Source: Sycobia sp. Sy_11 (lineage: Eukaryota; Arthropoda; Insecta; Hymenoptera; Epichrysomallidae). Taken from it: DNA of 64,000 nucleotides. Position numbers and translations under genes: made by a program. The notes below the pieces were generated by a model. The model searched no databases, was not told where the DNA came from, and was given only the letters and a program-made list of their open reading frames with translations. Positions 11,331 to 24,221 of the stretch are shown here, in pieces (within the stretch, counting starts at the first letter, position 1; each line of letters opens with the position of its first letter). Location of the stretch: positions 3,776,001 through 3,840,000 of the forward strand of contig JACCIC010000014.1 in assembly GCA_018907035.1 (NCBI GenBank), given 5' to 3'.

Positions 11331-12502
11331 AATTCGTACCGACGCGGCACGCAGGCCTCGTTCCCTTCTTTCGCGTTCGACGCGCACCCGGCGAGATTAT
11401 TTATGGGCCCGCGCCGACGGCGATTTTTCCTTGTCCTTTTTTTTTGCGCGCGCGCGCGCTCTCCCAGCCGGGCGGGGGACCATCCTTTTACAACGGGGCC
11501 TTCGGTCGTCGTCTCGTTGCCGACGTGGCAGCGTGGATAAAACGCCCGAGCTGCTGATGTAACGATGACAATCGGATAATAGGGAAAACGTGCTCGACAA
11601 ATGTAGGGCCGAAGTTGCGTGTGTTTGTTTGTTTTTTTTTTCTTCTTGCGTCTTTTTATTTTCAATCTAATGTTAGCCTAACTGTTCAATATATATATAT
11701 ACTTACGTGTTTGCGCGTGTCCGCGTATGTATTATACGTGTCGCAAAGAACATATGTAGGACAGATTTTGGAAAGCCGTGTAAACGGTCGTTAAGATGGG
11801 TCAGTGTGTAAAAGGTATTATTGCGAATGCCCAACTGCCCGAGTTACGTATGCGCACATTCAGAGCTCTTTAAACGCTGTAAATATTTCAATGTGATGTA
11901 TAATTCTCACGCTTCTGTAACAAAAGATTTTTTCTTTCCATTACCAGCCCTACCAAATCGCAGAAATTATCTGTTTGTATATGATCCGGATTCTGTATAG
12001 TATTGTTACTGTAAAGCATTTGAAATAAAAAGCCAATTAATCTACTTCATTTTTAATAAACTTCCATTTAAAATAATCAATTTTTTGTATTAATAAGATA
12101 GTCTTGTAATGCATTGTACAATGCAAATTTTTAATTACAATAGTAAATTAATAGTAATTTTCAAATAGTAAAAGAATTTAATCATAAATTTAAACATAGG
12201 AACAAAAACATGAATTGTAGCGTTCGAAACGTGAATAGTAATTTTTATTTCAATATTCTTTTTCAAAACAGAAAAATTTTAATTAATTGATCGAGAAATT
12301 ATTAAATTTTGATGTTAACGAAAACTGTAATCCTGAATTCGAATGTCTTTTTCACGTTATTATGACATCAGTGCACCACAGAGAAGATGAAATATTAAAT
12401 TTACCTCGATTTATAAATAATACTATCGTACGCCATCGTACGATTGCCGAGATTGTTTAGTAGTCAACTGGAATTTTTGTATGTCTTTATTTGTATCTTT
12501 AA

Positions 12503-12507
<5 letters not shown>

Positions 12508-12556
<49 letters not shown>
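12508..12556. repeat. (TA)24 array
   Basis: Pure TA repeats inside an AT-rich zone. Confidence 0.95.
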
Positions 12557-12558
<2 letters not shown>

Positions 12559-12945
12559 CATATATAATTCTTGTACACTACGGCAACCAATTCGACCTCT
12601 GCTCAACACTCCATTTCGTTTTATTACCGCTTATCCATTAAAACAATCCCTGGCCGTCCCCAATGATTTTCTCATTAAAAATGAATTAATTACGAGAGAA
12701 TTAACGAAGTAGAGAACAAAAAAGAACGAGACGCGCACTCATAAGAATTGAGTGACCGGGCGCGCTCGCCTACATACACACGCGCACGCATCTCGGGAGA
12801 ACGCATCGCGCGCTCCACGTCTCCCTCGTCCTCGTATGAAATAATCCCCGAAAATCCAGCGCCTACATGTAGGCATATTACGGACCGTTATGCGCTCGCG
12901 CATAGCAGAGTCCAGAATATATGTGTATATATACACATATGCGTG

Positions 12946-12948
<3 letters not shown>

Positions 12949-12989
<41 letters not shown>

Positions 12990-12997
12990 TATATATA
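12949..12997. repeat. (TA)n-(CA)n-(TA)n compound array
   Basis: TA repeats, five CA units, then TA again, at the start of a GC-rich patch. Confidence 0.92.
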
Positions 12998-13777
12998 CGT
13001 GCGACCAGCGCGCGTCCTCCCGGACGGTAAGTGCCAGGGGCGGGGAGACGGGAGCTTTTACGACCGCCAATAAAAGTACGGCCCCGAGGGGTGGGGAGCA
13101 GAGGGGGGGGTGACTTTACGACCATCAGCCCCGAGGCCCGCTCCGTGCCGCGGCCGAAGAACCAGACGAGGGGCAGGGTCGGGGAAGGGCTGGGGGGAGG
13201 CACAGCCTTATTACCGCGGGCCCCCGTTCGCCTCGGCGCGACGGCTGCCGGCGGCGGCGAACGCCGCCGCGCCGCTCGCCCGGCAATGGAGGGGAAGGTT
13301 TGCCCGAACGGTACCGTGCGTAAATCCCCCTCCCCCGGGGGGAGGGGAATTATTTTCCTCCGCTCCGCCGCGTGTTTTTCCTTCGTTTTTGCTATTTATC
13401 TTTCTTCTTTCCCCTTCCTCCTCGACGTCTCCTTTCCCCCCCCCCGTTCACCGTTTTTGCATCACCTCGGGGCTCGCCCGCGGACGCGCGTCGCGCGCGC
13501 CTACGCCACTATGTACTTAGCGTCATAGTTATACGGGATTGCGCGTGGAATTCTCGAAGATCTTCCCCACCCCCTCCTCTTCAATTACCCTCATCGCCGC
13601 TCCCTCGGTCCAGGGTACAAGGGTTGCTTCCCGAGGAACGCGCAGTGCGCCGCTCGACCTTCAGGGATTCTTAACCCCGCCGTCCCGCTACCATTCTCGC
13701 GTGGTTTTTATACTTTTATAATCTCTTGCGCGCGGATGGCGCGCGTGACCGAGATGAAAAATATTGCGTCGTTCAAA

Positions 13778-13779
<2 letters not shown>
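12998..13779. other. GC-rich patch with G and C runs
   Basis: Very CpG-rich, with runs of G, C and pyrimidines. Open frames up to 165 codons are Arg/Pro/Gly-rich with no domain. A CGGACG|GTAAGT donor-like site at about 13026 has no plausible exon before it, since it follows a (TA)n array. Confidence 0.5.

Positions 13780-13812
<33 letters not shown>
13780..13812. repeat. (TA)16 array
   Basis: Pure TA repeats, followed at 13926-13976 by an imperfect TC-rich tract. Confidence 0.95.
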
Positions 13813-13815
<3 letters not shown>

Positions 13816-14770
13816 ACGAAGGAGGCCGCGTGCCCCATCGCACGCGGAGCCAGGCTCTTTCCCGAATTGCTCGAGATTTTATCTGTACATTATTTTATTA
13901 CTATTGTTATTATTATTAGATACGTGTGTGTCTCTCTTTCTCTCTCTCTCGCTCTCACTCCCTCCCCTCCTCTATCTCTCGAAAAGGAACTTGAGGAATT
14001 TAGTCTATAAGGGAGAAAAAAACGCTCCGTCTGTTCGTCATTGTAAAATTCTTCTGGATTCGGCGGCGCATTTTTCTAGCCGTGGATATTATAATAATGC
14101 GAGCGTCGGGTCGTATCTCTGAATTTCCTTGAAGAAAACCGATTGTATAATAGATGCACTTTTTCTCTTTATTTTTTTTTTTTTTATTGTTTATTATTAT
14201 TATTTTTTTTATTTACTATTTCATAATGTTAGGGCCGAGTGTGAAAAATGCCCGAAACACACGTGCGACGTGTTATACGCATCAAAATTAAGCGTACGAA
14301 TTGTATATATTTACACGGGTGTTTATATAGTAGCGAACGTACGTGGTTTATCAATGATTCCATAACTATATATTATACTTTAGCACGATGTTTGTTTTCG
14401 TTAATTGCCAAGGACTGCCCTAATTTTAGTGTATTTACGATGCAGAATTCTTCGGAGATATATATATATATATATATATTATATATGTATATAGAAGGAT
14501 CTTAATCTTATACGCTCGAATTCCATGCGAAAAATGTCGCGTAGATTTGTGCATAATTCACCGTGAAAACCAATTGTTGCTGTATCGGTTGACAAAGACA
14601 TATTTTCAATAAGGTGGCCTGCTGTCACTGTTTTTTCTTCTTCAAATTTTCGACAGATTCATCGCGATGATAAATCGTGAATATTCTAATTCGTCAATTC
14701 AACGGACATCCTGCTCCGCGCGAAGCTTAATTAATGGAAGTTCACGGTTTAATATTTGATTGCTACTTAC
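13813..14770. other. Non-genic, mixed
   Basis: T-rich tracts at 14160-14215. No gene recognised before the possible exon at 14771. Confidence 0.5.
14458..14479. repeat. Short (TA)n
   Basis: About 11 units. Confidence 0.9.
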
Positions 14771-15100
14771 CGTAAAAGACGAAGTCACGGATGAAAAAGC
14801 GATTCGATTATCGTTCAATCGCCGTACTTTCACCTGCCACCCCACGCCTACTTCTTTATCTCCATAGTAATTCATTGAATTATTACGAATGTCTCGATTT
14901 TCTAGACACCTGCTCAATTTATCAGAGATAACTCGACAATCGCAAATCGACACTCGTCCTAATTTTCGCCCATCATCGGGCATTCGATGTCCGATACCTG
15001 CACATTCGATCGGCAATGCACACGGCACAACAGCAACAACGAATTCTTTCTCGTACACACGCCCGGAAAAGCCCTCGTAAACGCGCTTAACAGATTGTAC
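14771..15100 (-). CDS. Possible coding exon with strong splice donor
   Basis: A 135-codon minus-strand frame crosses the donor TTTACG|GTAAGTAGC (exon end 14771). The frame is not low-complexity and includes PDDGRKLGRVSICDCR, then KEVGVGWQVKVRRLND. A possible acceptor inside the frame is GAATGTGCAG|GT at about 14999, which would give a phase-1 exon of about 230 nt, but its pyrimidine tract is poor. The neighbouring (TG)n/(GC)n tract at 15101-15124 lies upstream. No family is recognised. The frame lies in a moderately CpG-rich zone where stops are rarer. Confidence 0.2.
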
Positions 15101-16476
15101 ACACACATGCGCGCGCGCGCGCGTTATCCCGAAAAATTAGTCGAATGAATTACTTCATACATACATACCATGGCCGTAATCCGCTTCTTGCATTATTATA
15201 CGTATATAAATAAAAATCGAAACAGCGACACAGTCCGCGGCTTCGGCGCGTTACGCATCCTCGCGCTGTATCGCCGGCAGCTGACGTGTCGCCCCCTCGT
15301 AAGCGTAAAACGAAACGTACCCGCGAACGAATTCCGATGTCGTGCGTAAACATCGGCAGATTTTGAGTTCTACGAGTGAAGTATATAAGTGTACGTTCTT
15401 ATATACAGTCTAGGGTAAACAATGGTTCGAGCATGCATATAAAATTTGTTTAGTTCTCGGACAGAAGAGGTTTTGACCCAAGAAACTCGTCGTTTAGACA
15501 ATGCAAATTTCAGAAAACCAAGAAAACGCGCAATATATTTCGCTGAACATTTATTTCAAATCAACAAGCTGTACTTAAATGAAAGAAATGTTTTTTATTT
15601 TTCTCGACTGACCAGTTACGCATGCATTATCAGATCTTGAACTTCTGAAATTGTTTCCCCCCCTCGTTGATAAGAGTGAATTTAACGATAGCCTAGCGGA
15701 GTTAGGTCGTATTCTCAGTTTCAACTGAAAATTACCGGGCTTTGATCAATGATTACATTTGGCACGCGCGCGGGCAGCTGAAATATATAAAGCAAATTTT
15801 TAGAACAATTATTAATGAAAGCCTAGCAACATCGGCACGTTCTCGAACTTTGCTGCCGATTGTGGCGAATGTCAGAGTTTCCCGTATCAGTTACATACGA
15901 GTGTAAATTAATTACACCCCTTGAATTATTTGCAGATTATTAAGTCGGCCGTCGATGGTCGTTCTCGTCCGCGACGATACTTTTCTCACTGTCAACCGTA
16001 GTCTAAAGATCGACGCAACGAAAATTACGATCGAGATTCGCTACAGATCGGTGTATCGGCAACGCAGTCGCGCAGAGAGTCGTTTCGCCCGGTTCCCAAG
16101 TCGCTTCTTTCCTTCTTCATTTCGACACCCCCTCGAGCCCATCTAGTACCGCCTGTCCCCTCTGCATCCGACCCCCTCCCCCCAGCCCAACACCGCGCAG
16201 GGTAGGCGCATCTCGTACACGACGTACCTAGCAATGCGCGTAGGATCGTTATTACCGGCCCGTGGCGGGAGTATCCGGCCTTAGAGCCTCGCGCGAGGGC
16301 GCACGAATCGCGCGCGCGCCCCACGATTATTGCCCCGCGGCCGTATGCGACGGGCGAGCGGCGCCACGTGTGCGTAACGGCCCAAGGCCGCTACGGCTCG
16401 TCGCCACGGCTCGGTGCCCGAAGGAAAATTCGGGCCACCGGTGCATGGAGGGGTCTCGTTTAGCGAGGTAAAATTA

Positions 16477-16572
16477 GCGCGCGCGCGCGCGCACGTGCTC
16501 CGCAGCCGCGCGCCACGCGCCCACCGCCTATTTTACACGACCGGGCTAAACGTTCGCGCGCGCGCGCGCGCA
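16477..16572. repeat. Two (GC)n tracts 60 bp apart
   Basis: Alternating GC at 16477-16492 and again at about 16555-16571 in a CpG-rich patch. Alternating purine-pyrimidine GC can adopt Z-form DNA. Confidence 0.85.
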
Positions 16573-17903
16573 CATATATGTACGTATGTAATGTTGCCGG
16601 CCTCGAGGATCGGCGCCCGCCGAAATGTGCCTGCGAACTCTCTGCTGCTGAGCTTTTTACGCGAGGGGGTGTACGTAGCGCAAAAGTCAAGGATGCGTTA
16701 ATGACGGGGGAGGGGGGGTGGGTGGTTTAACTGGTCCCCGATGCGTATGCGTGAGCGCATGAACTCTGAACGCGTGGCACGAGGACGACGCTTCGTTCTT
16801 TTATTATTTATGCATTGTTTTCTTTTTGTGCGCGTATGTGTGCCGGCGTAAGCTGAGCGGAGCCGCGGGGAACTTTTCCGAGGGCATCGTTCGTCCTTTG
16901 TATATATATATAAACATAGACAATGCAGCTGGAGTCCGGGGCGCGTCTATGTACGTCCTAATTTTTCCATAACGCGTCCTACATGGTCTTGTCGACGTTC
17001 CTGCATTTCGCAATGCTCGCGCGGCTGTAAGGGCGCGCGCCGCCGCGCGGGACGTCCGTCGTTCGGCGACCTGGGGTTGAGCGTTCGCGCAGAACGAGGC
17101 AAGGCTGATCGACGCTTTTATCGCCCCTCTACGTGGTGAAACGTTGTATTTTCTGGTTTTTTGTTTTCTCTCTACGTTATTTAACGTCGCGCTATTTACA
17201 CGCTTCCAGATACCCGTGATAATCGGCGAAGGTGGTCTGCAATGTGTAAAAGTATTTGAAAAATTATTCCATGTCGATTCGATAATCCCCTCGTGTAATC
17301 TTATCGTCAGCAAAATGTCTTATCGTCAGTATTTTGTAAACCATACAATACGATTGCGTATCGCGAGAGTATAACGAGGTAGCAATGCGATCCCAGATTC
17401 GCTTCAAACTTGCACGGCTGTAATTATTCTTCTTTCGTCGAATGAGATTCCAAATTACAAGAGGCAACTTCAAATTGAAAAATACAAATAACAAAAGATG
17501 GCGGACCAGGGCCTGTATCTATACACAATATAAACGTACAGAGAGCGACTGGCATTATCCCGAACATTTGACCATTTTATCACGGTATCGGGGATCGGAT
17601 TGGGGCTTATTCTCGCGGCCGTCGAAATTCGTCGAACGCCCGCAGGATCGAGCGTTCCCCGGCGGCGGATTGCGGCGCGTCGCCCTGCAACGGTACAATA
17701 AAGTACCGCTACAATTATAATCCCTTTACGCGTCGGCCGCCCGTCATTGCATTACCGATCTCTATTCCGGCCTCGGACCTTTTTCTTTCGCCCCTTGAGC
17801 CCTGCATTATACGCGCGAGAGGACAAATCCCGCGAGCCTCCCCTCGAGACTTACACTCGGCGCAATGCCGATCTTTGGAGTTTTGGCCCATTACCGTAAT
17901 TCG

Positions 17904-17931
17904 GAATAATAATAATAATAATAATAATAAT
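17904..17931. repeat. (AAT)n array
   Basis: About nine AAT units. Confidence 0.93.
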
Positions 17932-18719
17932 GACGAGCTCGGGTTATTTAATTATCCTGCGTCGAATCGTTTGACTCGCACGATGTATAGATGACTTTTA
18001 CGACGCAAAATATATCGTTACATTTGCCAGACTCACTCATTCGTTCGTGCTTCCTTTAAAAATTCTTGGCTTTGTTAATTAGGTAGCTCCAGCTCCGCCC
18101 CTCCCCCCCCGCCCCATATTTCCATATCGGGCAAGGGAACTTCGACGCCCTTCTAGTCCTTAATCCCCGATTCGCTGATTTACAATGGAACTTCTCGATG
18201 GGTAAATTCAGGCGTAATCTAAATTTTTCATACAATCACTTTCTATAATATAACGTTTATTTATTTATTATTTTTTTTTTAAATAAATGCGTAACTCTCT
18301 GTTGTGGTCCTTTTACGCTTTTAACATCCAACGAAATGCACTGTAAAACGTAATACCTTACCTTTCACCCATTAGCTATATTCCGCCCTGCATAAAATAT
18401 CCCATCGTTAAATGTCAAATATCGCTGATTAGCGTTTTCCTCGCATACTGCCTAAGAAGAAAACAGTCGACAAAATATCCCTTAATGAATTGTGTACTTT
18501 TAAGTTTCCAGGTGAACGCGAAATTTTAACGAAACATTTCATGCATTAGTCCGTGCGCTCTCTTGAACTTTTTTACCGGATAAAATCTAAATTGCAAATA
18601 TACGAAGGGCCGTCGCCCTTGAGGGATCGTTATTATGCATCTTCAACCCGATGCTTATCTGCCGGGCCGCAAGACTTTTCACCGAAACACTGGGGTTTAA
18701 TTATATACATAGATGTATA

Positions 18720-18721
<2 letters not shown>

Positions 18722-18764
<43 letters not shown>
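18722..18764. repeat. (TA)21 array
   Basis: Pure TA repeats. Confidence 0.95.
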
Positions 18765-19026
18765 CTACAGAGCAAGTGCGCAGCGAACGGGAACTCCGTA
18801 CCGACGCGGTACAAATCTTTCCCGATGGCTTGTCCAATAAAACAACCCCCCCCCCCACACACACCACTCTTACCATCACCGACGCACAGATGCTAAATCA
18901 CGATAATTGCGGGCACACCCGAGCCGCACGGTCAATATATAATAATATATATAATGCCCCCTTATCTGCGAAAACCCCCACAAAGCCGAACAGTCGGTTG
19001 TGCATGTAAACAGGGATACGCCTATC

Positions 19027-19032
<6 letters not shown>

Positions 19033-19070
<38 letters not shown>
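19033..19070. repeat. (TA)19 array
   Basis: Pure TA repeats, followed by a (GC)5 tract at about 19080-19090. Confidence 0.95.
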
Positions 19071-19074
<4 letters not shown>

Positions 19075-19423
19075 CGTACACGCGCGCGCGCTCATGCAGT
19101 CATACACGTACGCACGGGTACAAAGAGACGGCCAGCAGCATCCTCGTCGTGAAGGGTCGTTGCGGCGACGGCTGCGGCGGAGTGGGCGAGGGACGCGGCG
19201 GAAATGCTCCCTGATCGTCCTGTGGGACGACCGATGGACCGGGTTAAAGTCAATCCCTCGCAACCGGGCGCAAATTACAACGGGCCGCCCTAATACCGCT
19301 GACTCATTTGCCTCTCGTCGACCAGCCTAGAGTCACAAAGCCAATCGACGGACGGTCTGGTGGGGATTGGGAGGGGGGGGGGCACCCGAACGGTCCCAAT
19401 GCGTACGAATATGCACCTCGGGT

Positions 19424-19424
19424 C

Positions 19425-19475
<51 letters not shown>
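19424..19475. repeat. (TA)n array with one break
   Basis: One G interrupts the array at 19440. Confidence 0.95.
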
Positions 19476-19478
<3 letters not shown>

Positions 19479-19845
19479 TCGCTACGTGCACCATAGTTTC
19501 CTCAGTCCTCAGTTCCGGGTCAGTAGGAGTGCGGGCAATGGACTGTAAGGCGGGCAGGGGGGGGGGAGTGGTCGAGCAATTATCAAGCCCCCTGCCTTTC
19601 GGACTTATAATATATATGTCACTGCGGTGCATCGTTCCGGCGCGTTCTCTGTGCGCCGTAGATGTTCGAAATTCTCGGCAGAGGCATTTTCCCCCTTTTG
19701 TGTACGTGCGCCGTAGTGCCGCCACACACACACACACATACACACCCATATATATATAGATATTTATGCACAGGCGACCTAAAAGTTGCAATAAAAGTCC
19801 TATGGAGATTTTGTCAATGGGCTTCTCTGGAGCTTTACTGTTCAA

Positions 19846-19849
<4 letters not shown>

Positions 19850-19910
<61 letters not shown>
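19850..19910. repeat. (TA)30 array
   Basis: One of the longest TA arrays here. Confidence 0.97.
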
Positions 19911-19913
<3 letters not shown>

Positions 19914-20886
19914 TACGGGTGCGATTCTGCCCGCGATGAAACCATATAGATGTGTATGCATATAACTCACTTTGGCTTTATTGCGGCGGGTTCGTGCTAA
20001 TTTCACGACCGAACTCCTGAACCTCGAGCCTCCCCGCCAACGATGCCGCGCTCTGTCCTATAATGCAATGATCACGGGCCCCGATTAAATTGCGCGACGA
20101 TCGTGGGTTACGATTGGGGCGGAAGGGGGGGGGGAGCGACACTCGGGCACTACTAAATGCACGATGGATTTATAATTAAGAGTGTATGTAATTGTTTATA
20201 TTTGTGTATAGAACGTCCAATGCCAGAGGATAATACTGTTAGCCGAGAGGATTATTATTGATTTTATTTGTATAGTGACAATCGACACGTCTGATTACGT
20301 CGGGGCTTCTTTTCAGATACAAGTGTATGTGTACTTGCCACGGGTATGCGCGTTTTTATTAATTTTGACGAAATCGGCAGTTGTTTCATGTGTTATACTT
20401 ATTTTCATTAAACTATAATTCACAAAAAAAGCATTTTTCACTTTCGCCTATAACGATTCCCCTGTAACGTTTTCTCAGCTTTTTATTAAAAAATTCATTT
20501 TTTAATGACGTATAAAACACTATACGTGATAAACCAATCCAATCGTTAATTCGTCAGATATGTCAATTCAATCCGAATGGCGAGAACGAAAAACTTCATA
20601 TAATGTTATCATGTTAAATCAGAGAATAGCGAAATGAAATTAATGATTCAAAATCAAAGTGCCAGAAAATATACATAAAAAAGTGTTAAAAAAATTCAGC
20701 TATGTTATACAGTAATGTAACAAAACCACACACAAACACACACACAGCTCACTAGAAGAGATAGCCAGATACGATTAGCTGAGTTGCTCAAATAAAGTTG
20801 GGAGTCCTATAAAACACTTCTATTTTTAAGAAATTTTACTACGTATTTTATTTAAAATTAGTACTTATTCCCTCAAATTAAATTCC

Positions 20887-20890
<4 letters not shown>

Positions 20891-20945
<55 letters not shown>
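20891..20945. repeat. (TA)27 array
   Basis: Followed by TTTATATTTATTTATA, a degenerate edge. Confidence 0.95.
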
Positions 20946-20951
<6 letters not shown>

Positions 20952-21116
20952 TTATTTATATTTATATATTTTATATTAAAAGAAATTTGTTACCAGGATC
21001 ACTATTCTTTTTGCATAGAATTTGAGTCAGAATAACATTTCGAGCAAACACGTTCTGATGAACCTATATATTTCTAAATCTATATAGTTATTGTCATTCT
21101 ATTGCGTTTTACTTAC

Positions 21117-21351
21117 TTTCCATGATTTGTCCGTCGATTGTCCGTCTCGGATAACGCGCCTCAATTCGGTCAAACATCGATATATGAGGGCTTATTATTG
21201 AAATCAAGTCGATTTTCCATCGGATACTATATCTCGAAGCCTTTTTCTTGTAAATAACGTCCAGAAAACCAGTGTACATCGTCATCATTATTATTATCGC
21301 TGCTGCTAATGTCGTCATTGTTTCCGTCTCAGAGTAAAATAATTGTTTCAT
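21117..21351 (-). CDS. Possible coding exon ending in a consensus donor
   Basis: Minus-strand ATG at 21351 opens 78 codons up to ATGGAAA|GTAAGTAAA (exon end 21117, phase 1). The peptide starts MKQLFYSETETM. It has one apolar stretch at about residues 13-34 (contains TLAAAIIIMMTMYTGFLDV), enough for a membrane span or signal anchor, followed by a basic segment KKKASRYSIRWK. An ATATAAG string lies 70 nt upstream (21421-21427). No family is recognised. Confidence 0.2.
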
Positions 21352-21696
21352 GTATGTAGATATCACAGTGAGCTCGAAGATTCAAGAAAACCTACATAAT
21401 ATCTTTTTTTTCTTCTTCTTCTTATATGCGACGCCCGCCCATTGTCACATCACCGACGCGCTATACGTGTATTTACGTCCTTGCATTTTCCGCGGAGCGC
21501 GCTCGCGCGCGCGTTGCAGGCAGCCTCGGTTGCTTTTTTTTTTTTTGTTTTTTATATATATCTTTGTACGCTTTATCTCGGCGCGCCGGGGACGCGACCG
21601 AGGCTCTGTAAACGACGCCTTCTGCACCTGTCATCTATGGACCGATGGTCGCGCGCTGTTGATATTATATTAATCCCTGGTTTACTGTATTCACAT

Positions 21697-21714
21697 GCGC
21701 GCGCGTGCGTGCGC

Positions 21715-21746
<32 letters not shown>

Positions 21747-21754
21747 GGGTGTGT
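21697..21754. repeat. (GC)n/(TG)n compound array
   Basis: GC, GCGT, then TG repeats with GGG breaks. Confidence 0.92.
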
Positions 21755-22534
21755 GGCTAAATGAATGTGAGAATGTGGAGCGAACGGGGTTTTTTTTTTC
21801 CTCAAGCGAGGCTCTGCATGCACTGGAGTGTATACGTTAAGGACTATGCGTTTGCATATCGGCGTTCGTGGGAATCGATGGGAAGGGCCAGACGCGCTCT
21901 CGGTCGTTTATTCGCAGTTTCAGACAGAAAATGAGAAATGACAATATTATTATATGCGTATATAGATTAAAGTTAAGAATTTTTCCATTTGTTTTTTTAA
22001 TTTTAATACAAAAAAGATTTTTGGATGGTTGGAAGATTGGCGGAACAGGAGGAGTCAATTTTTCTAATCCGTTTTTTTTTTTTTTTTATTATATTATGGT
22101 ATGATTATGTAAAGGGTATAATATAATATAAATTTATAATTTCTTTGCATGTTTCTAATATATAAATATTGCATTATTACAATATCATAAACTTTTGTAC
22201 TATTTATGTCTATATATTGACGACTGCCATTTATGTATATACGAATGACGATGTATATAGATATTTAATAAAATGTTATATATTGTGCATTAGTCGCATG
22301 ACAGTAGCGCAAGCCATGAATGGATCGATGTAATTAGGGAGCAGGTAGTAAGCCGGTAAAAACCCAGAGAATCCCCCTAATTAACTAAGCATATTTATGA
22401 CCTTGGCTAGTCGTGTGCGACGATAGTAATGCCGTCATAAGACGTAAGAAGAAGAGCAGAGCCTAGTTTCTAGTATAAACCTATCATTATGTAATTCTTA
22501 AATTCACAAAATTTATTTGCATGTTTATAAATAA

Positions 22535-22539
<5 letters not shown>

Positions 22540-22580
<41 letters not shown>
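22540..22580. repeat. (TA)20 array
   Basis: Preceded by AAATAAATAAAT. Confidence 0.95.
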
Positions 22581-22582
<2 letters not shown>

Positions 22583-24130
22583 GCTTGTATCATATGCTAT
22601 TTTTAATTTCGAAAAATTGTTAATATTATTTGAAGATTTATTTTATTCGTAATTTTATACGTTCAAAACATAACAAAAAACTTAATAATTAAATTTAATC
22701 AAGTTTTGAAAATTACTATACGTATAAAATAAAAATCTGTAATATTACTCATAAAATATAACTATAGGTTAACAATTTAGTAAAGTCTCATAATCATTGC
22801 AAAATTATCCTACGTACATTTATGAAAATATTTATTAACTATTCATTAATAGAGATGGAATAACAGAATATTAATAAACAATTTGAAAAATATATAATTC
22901 ACAATTGTATAGAATATTTATACGGCGAGGCTTACTCTGGGAAATAGTATTTAAATATATTTAATTATCAGTAATAAAAGCCTAACATTTTCAGTTATCT
23001 ATCTGAGATCTACATTGAAACGACACCGTCTATAAATGTATAATACGCAAATATAAATTAATAGCAGCAATATAAAATAAAACTTTTAACTATTTTCAAA
23101 TTCTGCATTATTTGATTTATTTGTGCAATATTCTCTGAATAAGAGGATTCTATATGTTTCTATATTAAAAATTCTCCGAAAGATTTCTTTAATTAATATT
23201 TTGAAACGCATATATTCCTAGGTTTTAATAACACATCATAAGAAGTTCAAATAATTAACAAAAATGCCTATTTAGATACTGAAAATGTTTGAAATTACTA
23301 AAAATATATTCTTCTCTAATTTATAATAAATTGTTTTTCTAATATTGAAAAAAAATTTTCAAGCAGTTTTGCTCAAAATATAGAGTTTATAATTATTATA
23401 AATAATATAATTTTACAGTCATTATTCATTATTTATAATAAAAAAAATTTTATGTTATATTTTTTTAACAAACTAATTTAGCTAAAAAATATTTGCGTCA
23501 ATTCCTACATTTTTCATTTTAAATTCAATGTTCAATTATATTAATTCAATGTTCCGTTATATGAATTTGAATAAAATGAATACTTCTTTTGAATGCTGAT
23601 TTTTTTTTTTAATTTCTGATATAACAAAATGATAAATATTTGTATAGTTATAGGAAAAAATTTAAACGCTGTTAAATTATACCTCGGCTGTTGAATATTT
23701 ATTTATTCAAATTGTACTATAACAACGTATTCATGAAGCTATTAACATAAATGACATTGACACTCAGTCAGAATAAGAAATAAAGTAAAGTCAATTATTA
23801 TTCTGAAAAAAAATTATAACATTTTTCTGAATTCTCGAATTTTCGGTTTCAAATTTTCCCGCGTCACGAGCAGTAACTCCGAGATCTCGACTAGGCAGCA
23901 CTGCAGCGGGCATTTCACGATGGATCGATCGGCGAGCGCGTCATGTGTTCCTAATGCGCGGCGTCATTCTGTAATATATTATAATTCATAGAAATCACAA
24001 CAGTTCTTTTATTTTTACAGCAAAATGCGTTATGCATAAATATATTCCTAAATTGTATTAAGATTAATTTATGTAAGGTACAAATGAAAAAAAATGTCGT
24101 AAGCGTCGCACTAGACGACTTGTGCCTTAC

Positions 24131-24184
24131 GAGTATTTGTGTTCCATCCTTGTCTAGGGGAGTGCTAAACTTCTCTCCTTTCAT
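24131..24184 (-). CDS. Possible short first exon with TATA-like box
   Basis: Minus-strand ATG at 24184 opens MKGEKFSTPLDKDGTQIL up to CTC|GTAAGG (phase 0); without splicing the frame would be 77 codons. TATATAAG lies 30-37 nt upstream (24214-24221). The surrounding 23.85-24.35 kb is more GC-rich than the desert on both sides and includes GCGCCATCTACT. The arrangement TATA, ATG, donor is suggestive, but the exon is only 18 codons. Confidence 0.18.
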
Positions 24185-24213
24185 ACAACACGCGAGGTAT
24201 TCGGTGCGGCAGG

Positions 24214-24221
24214 CTTATATA
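24214..24221 (-). promoter_or_regulatory. TATA-like box
   Basis: TATATAAG on the minus strand, ahead of the possible ATG at 24184. It lies in a GC-rich spot, where such strings are less frequent by chance than in the desert. Confidence 0.22.

Larger units (their letters stand above)
10447..12507. other. Mixed non-genic stretch
   Basis: CpG-rich at 10.9-11.6 kb (with (GC)n near 11448), AT-rich from 11.9 kb. Overlapping frames of 60-196 codons at 11.0-11.7 kb are Arg/Pro-rich or Ile-Tyr shadows. Confidence 0.5.
15101..18721. other. CpG-rich, partly complex, non-genic
   Basis: 15.1-17.1 kb is strongly CpG-rich and 17.1-18.7 kb less so. Open frames up to 169 codons have no domain and overlap on both strands. 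Confidence 0.45.
18765..20890. other. Mixed non-genic stretch with many (TA)n arrays
   Basis: CpG-rich to 20.15 kb with G runs at 19371-19381 and about 19557-19567, then AT-rich. Confidence 0.5.

Noticed and set aside
11700..11706. Minus-strand GTAAGT near 11.7 kb
   Set aside because: No open frame or acceptor on the upstream side; chance hexamer.
13026..13032. GTAAGT donor-like site in a GC-rich patch
   Set aside because: The sequence just before it is a microsatellite, leaving no plausible exon.
16804..17313. 169-codon minus-strand frame
   Set aside because: Ala/Arg-rich in CpG-rich DNA, no domain, no splice sites at the ends.
22580..23830. Mitochondrial DNA insertion in the very AT-rich desert
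   Set aside because: No long frame or motif of a mitochondrial protein or rRNA was recognised.
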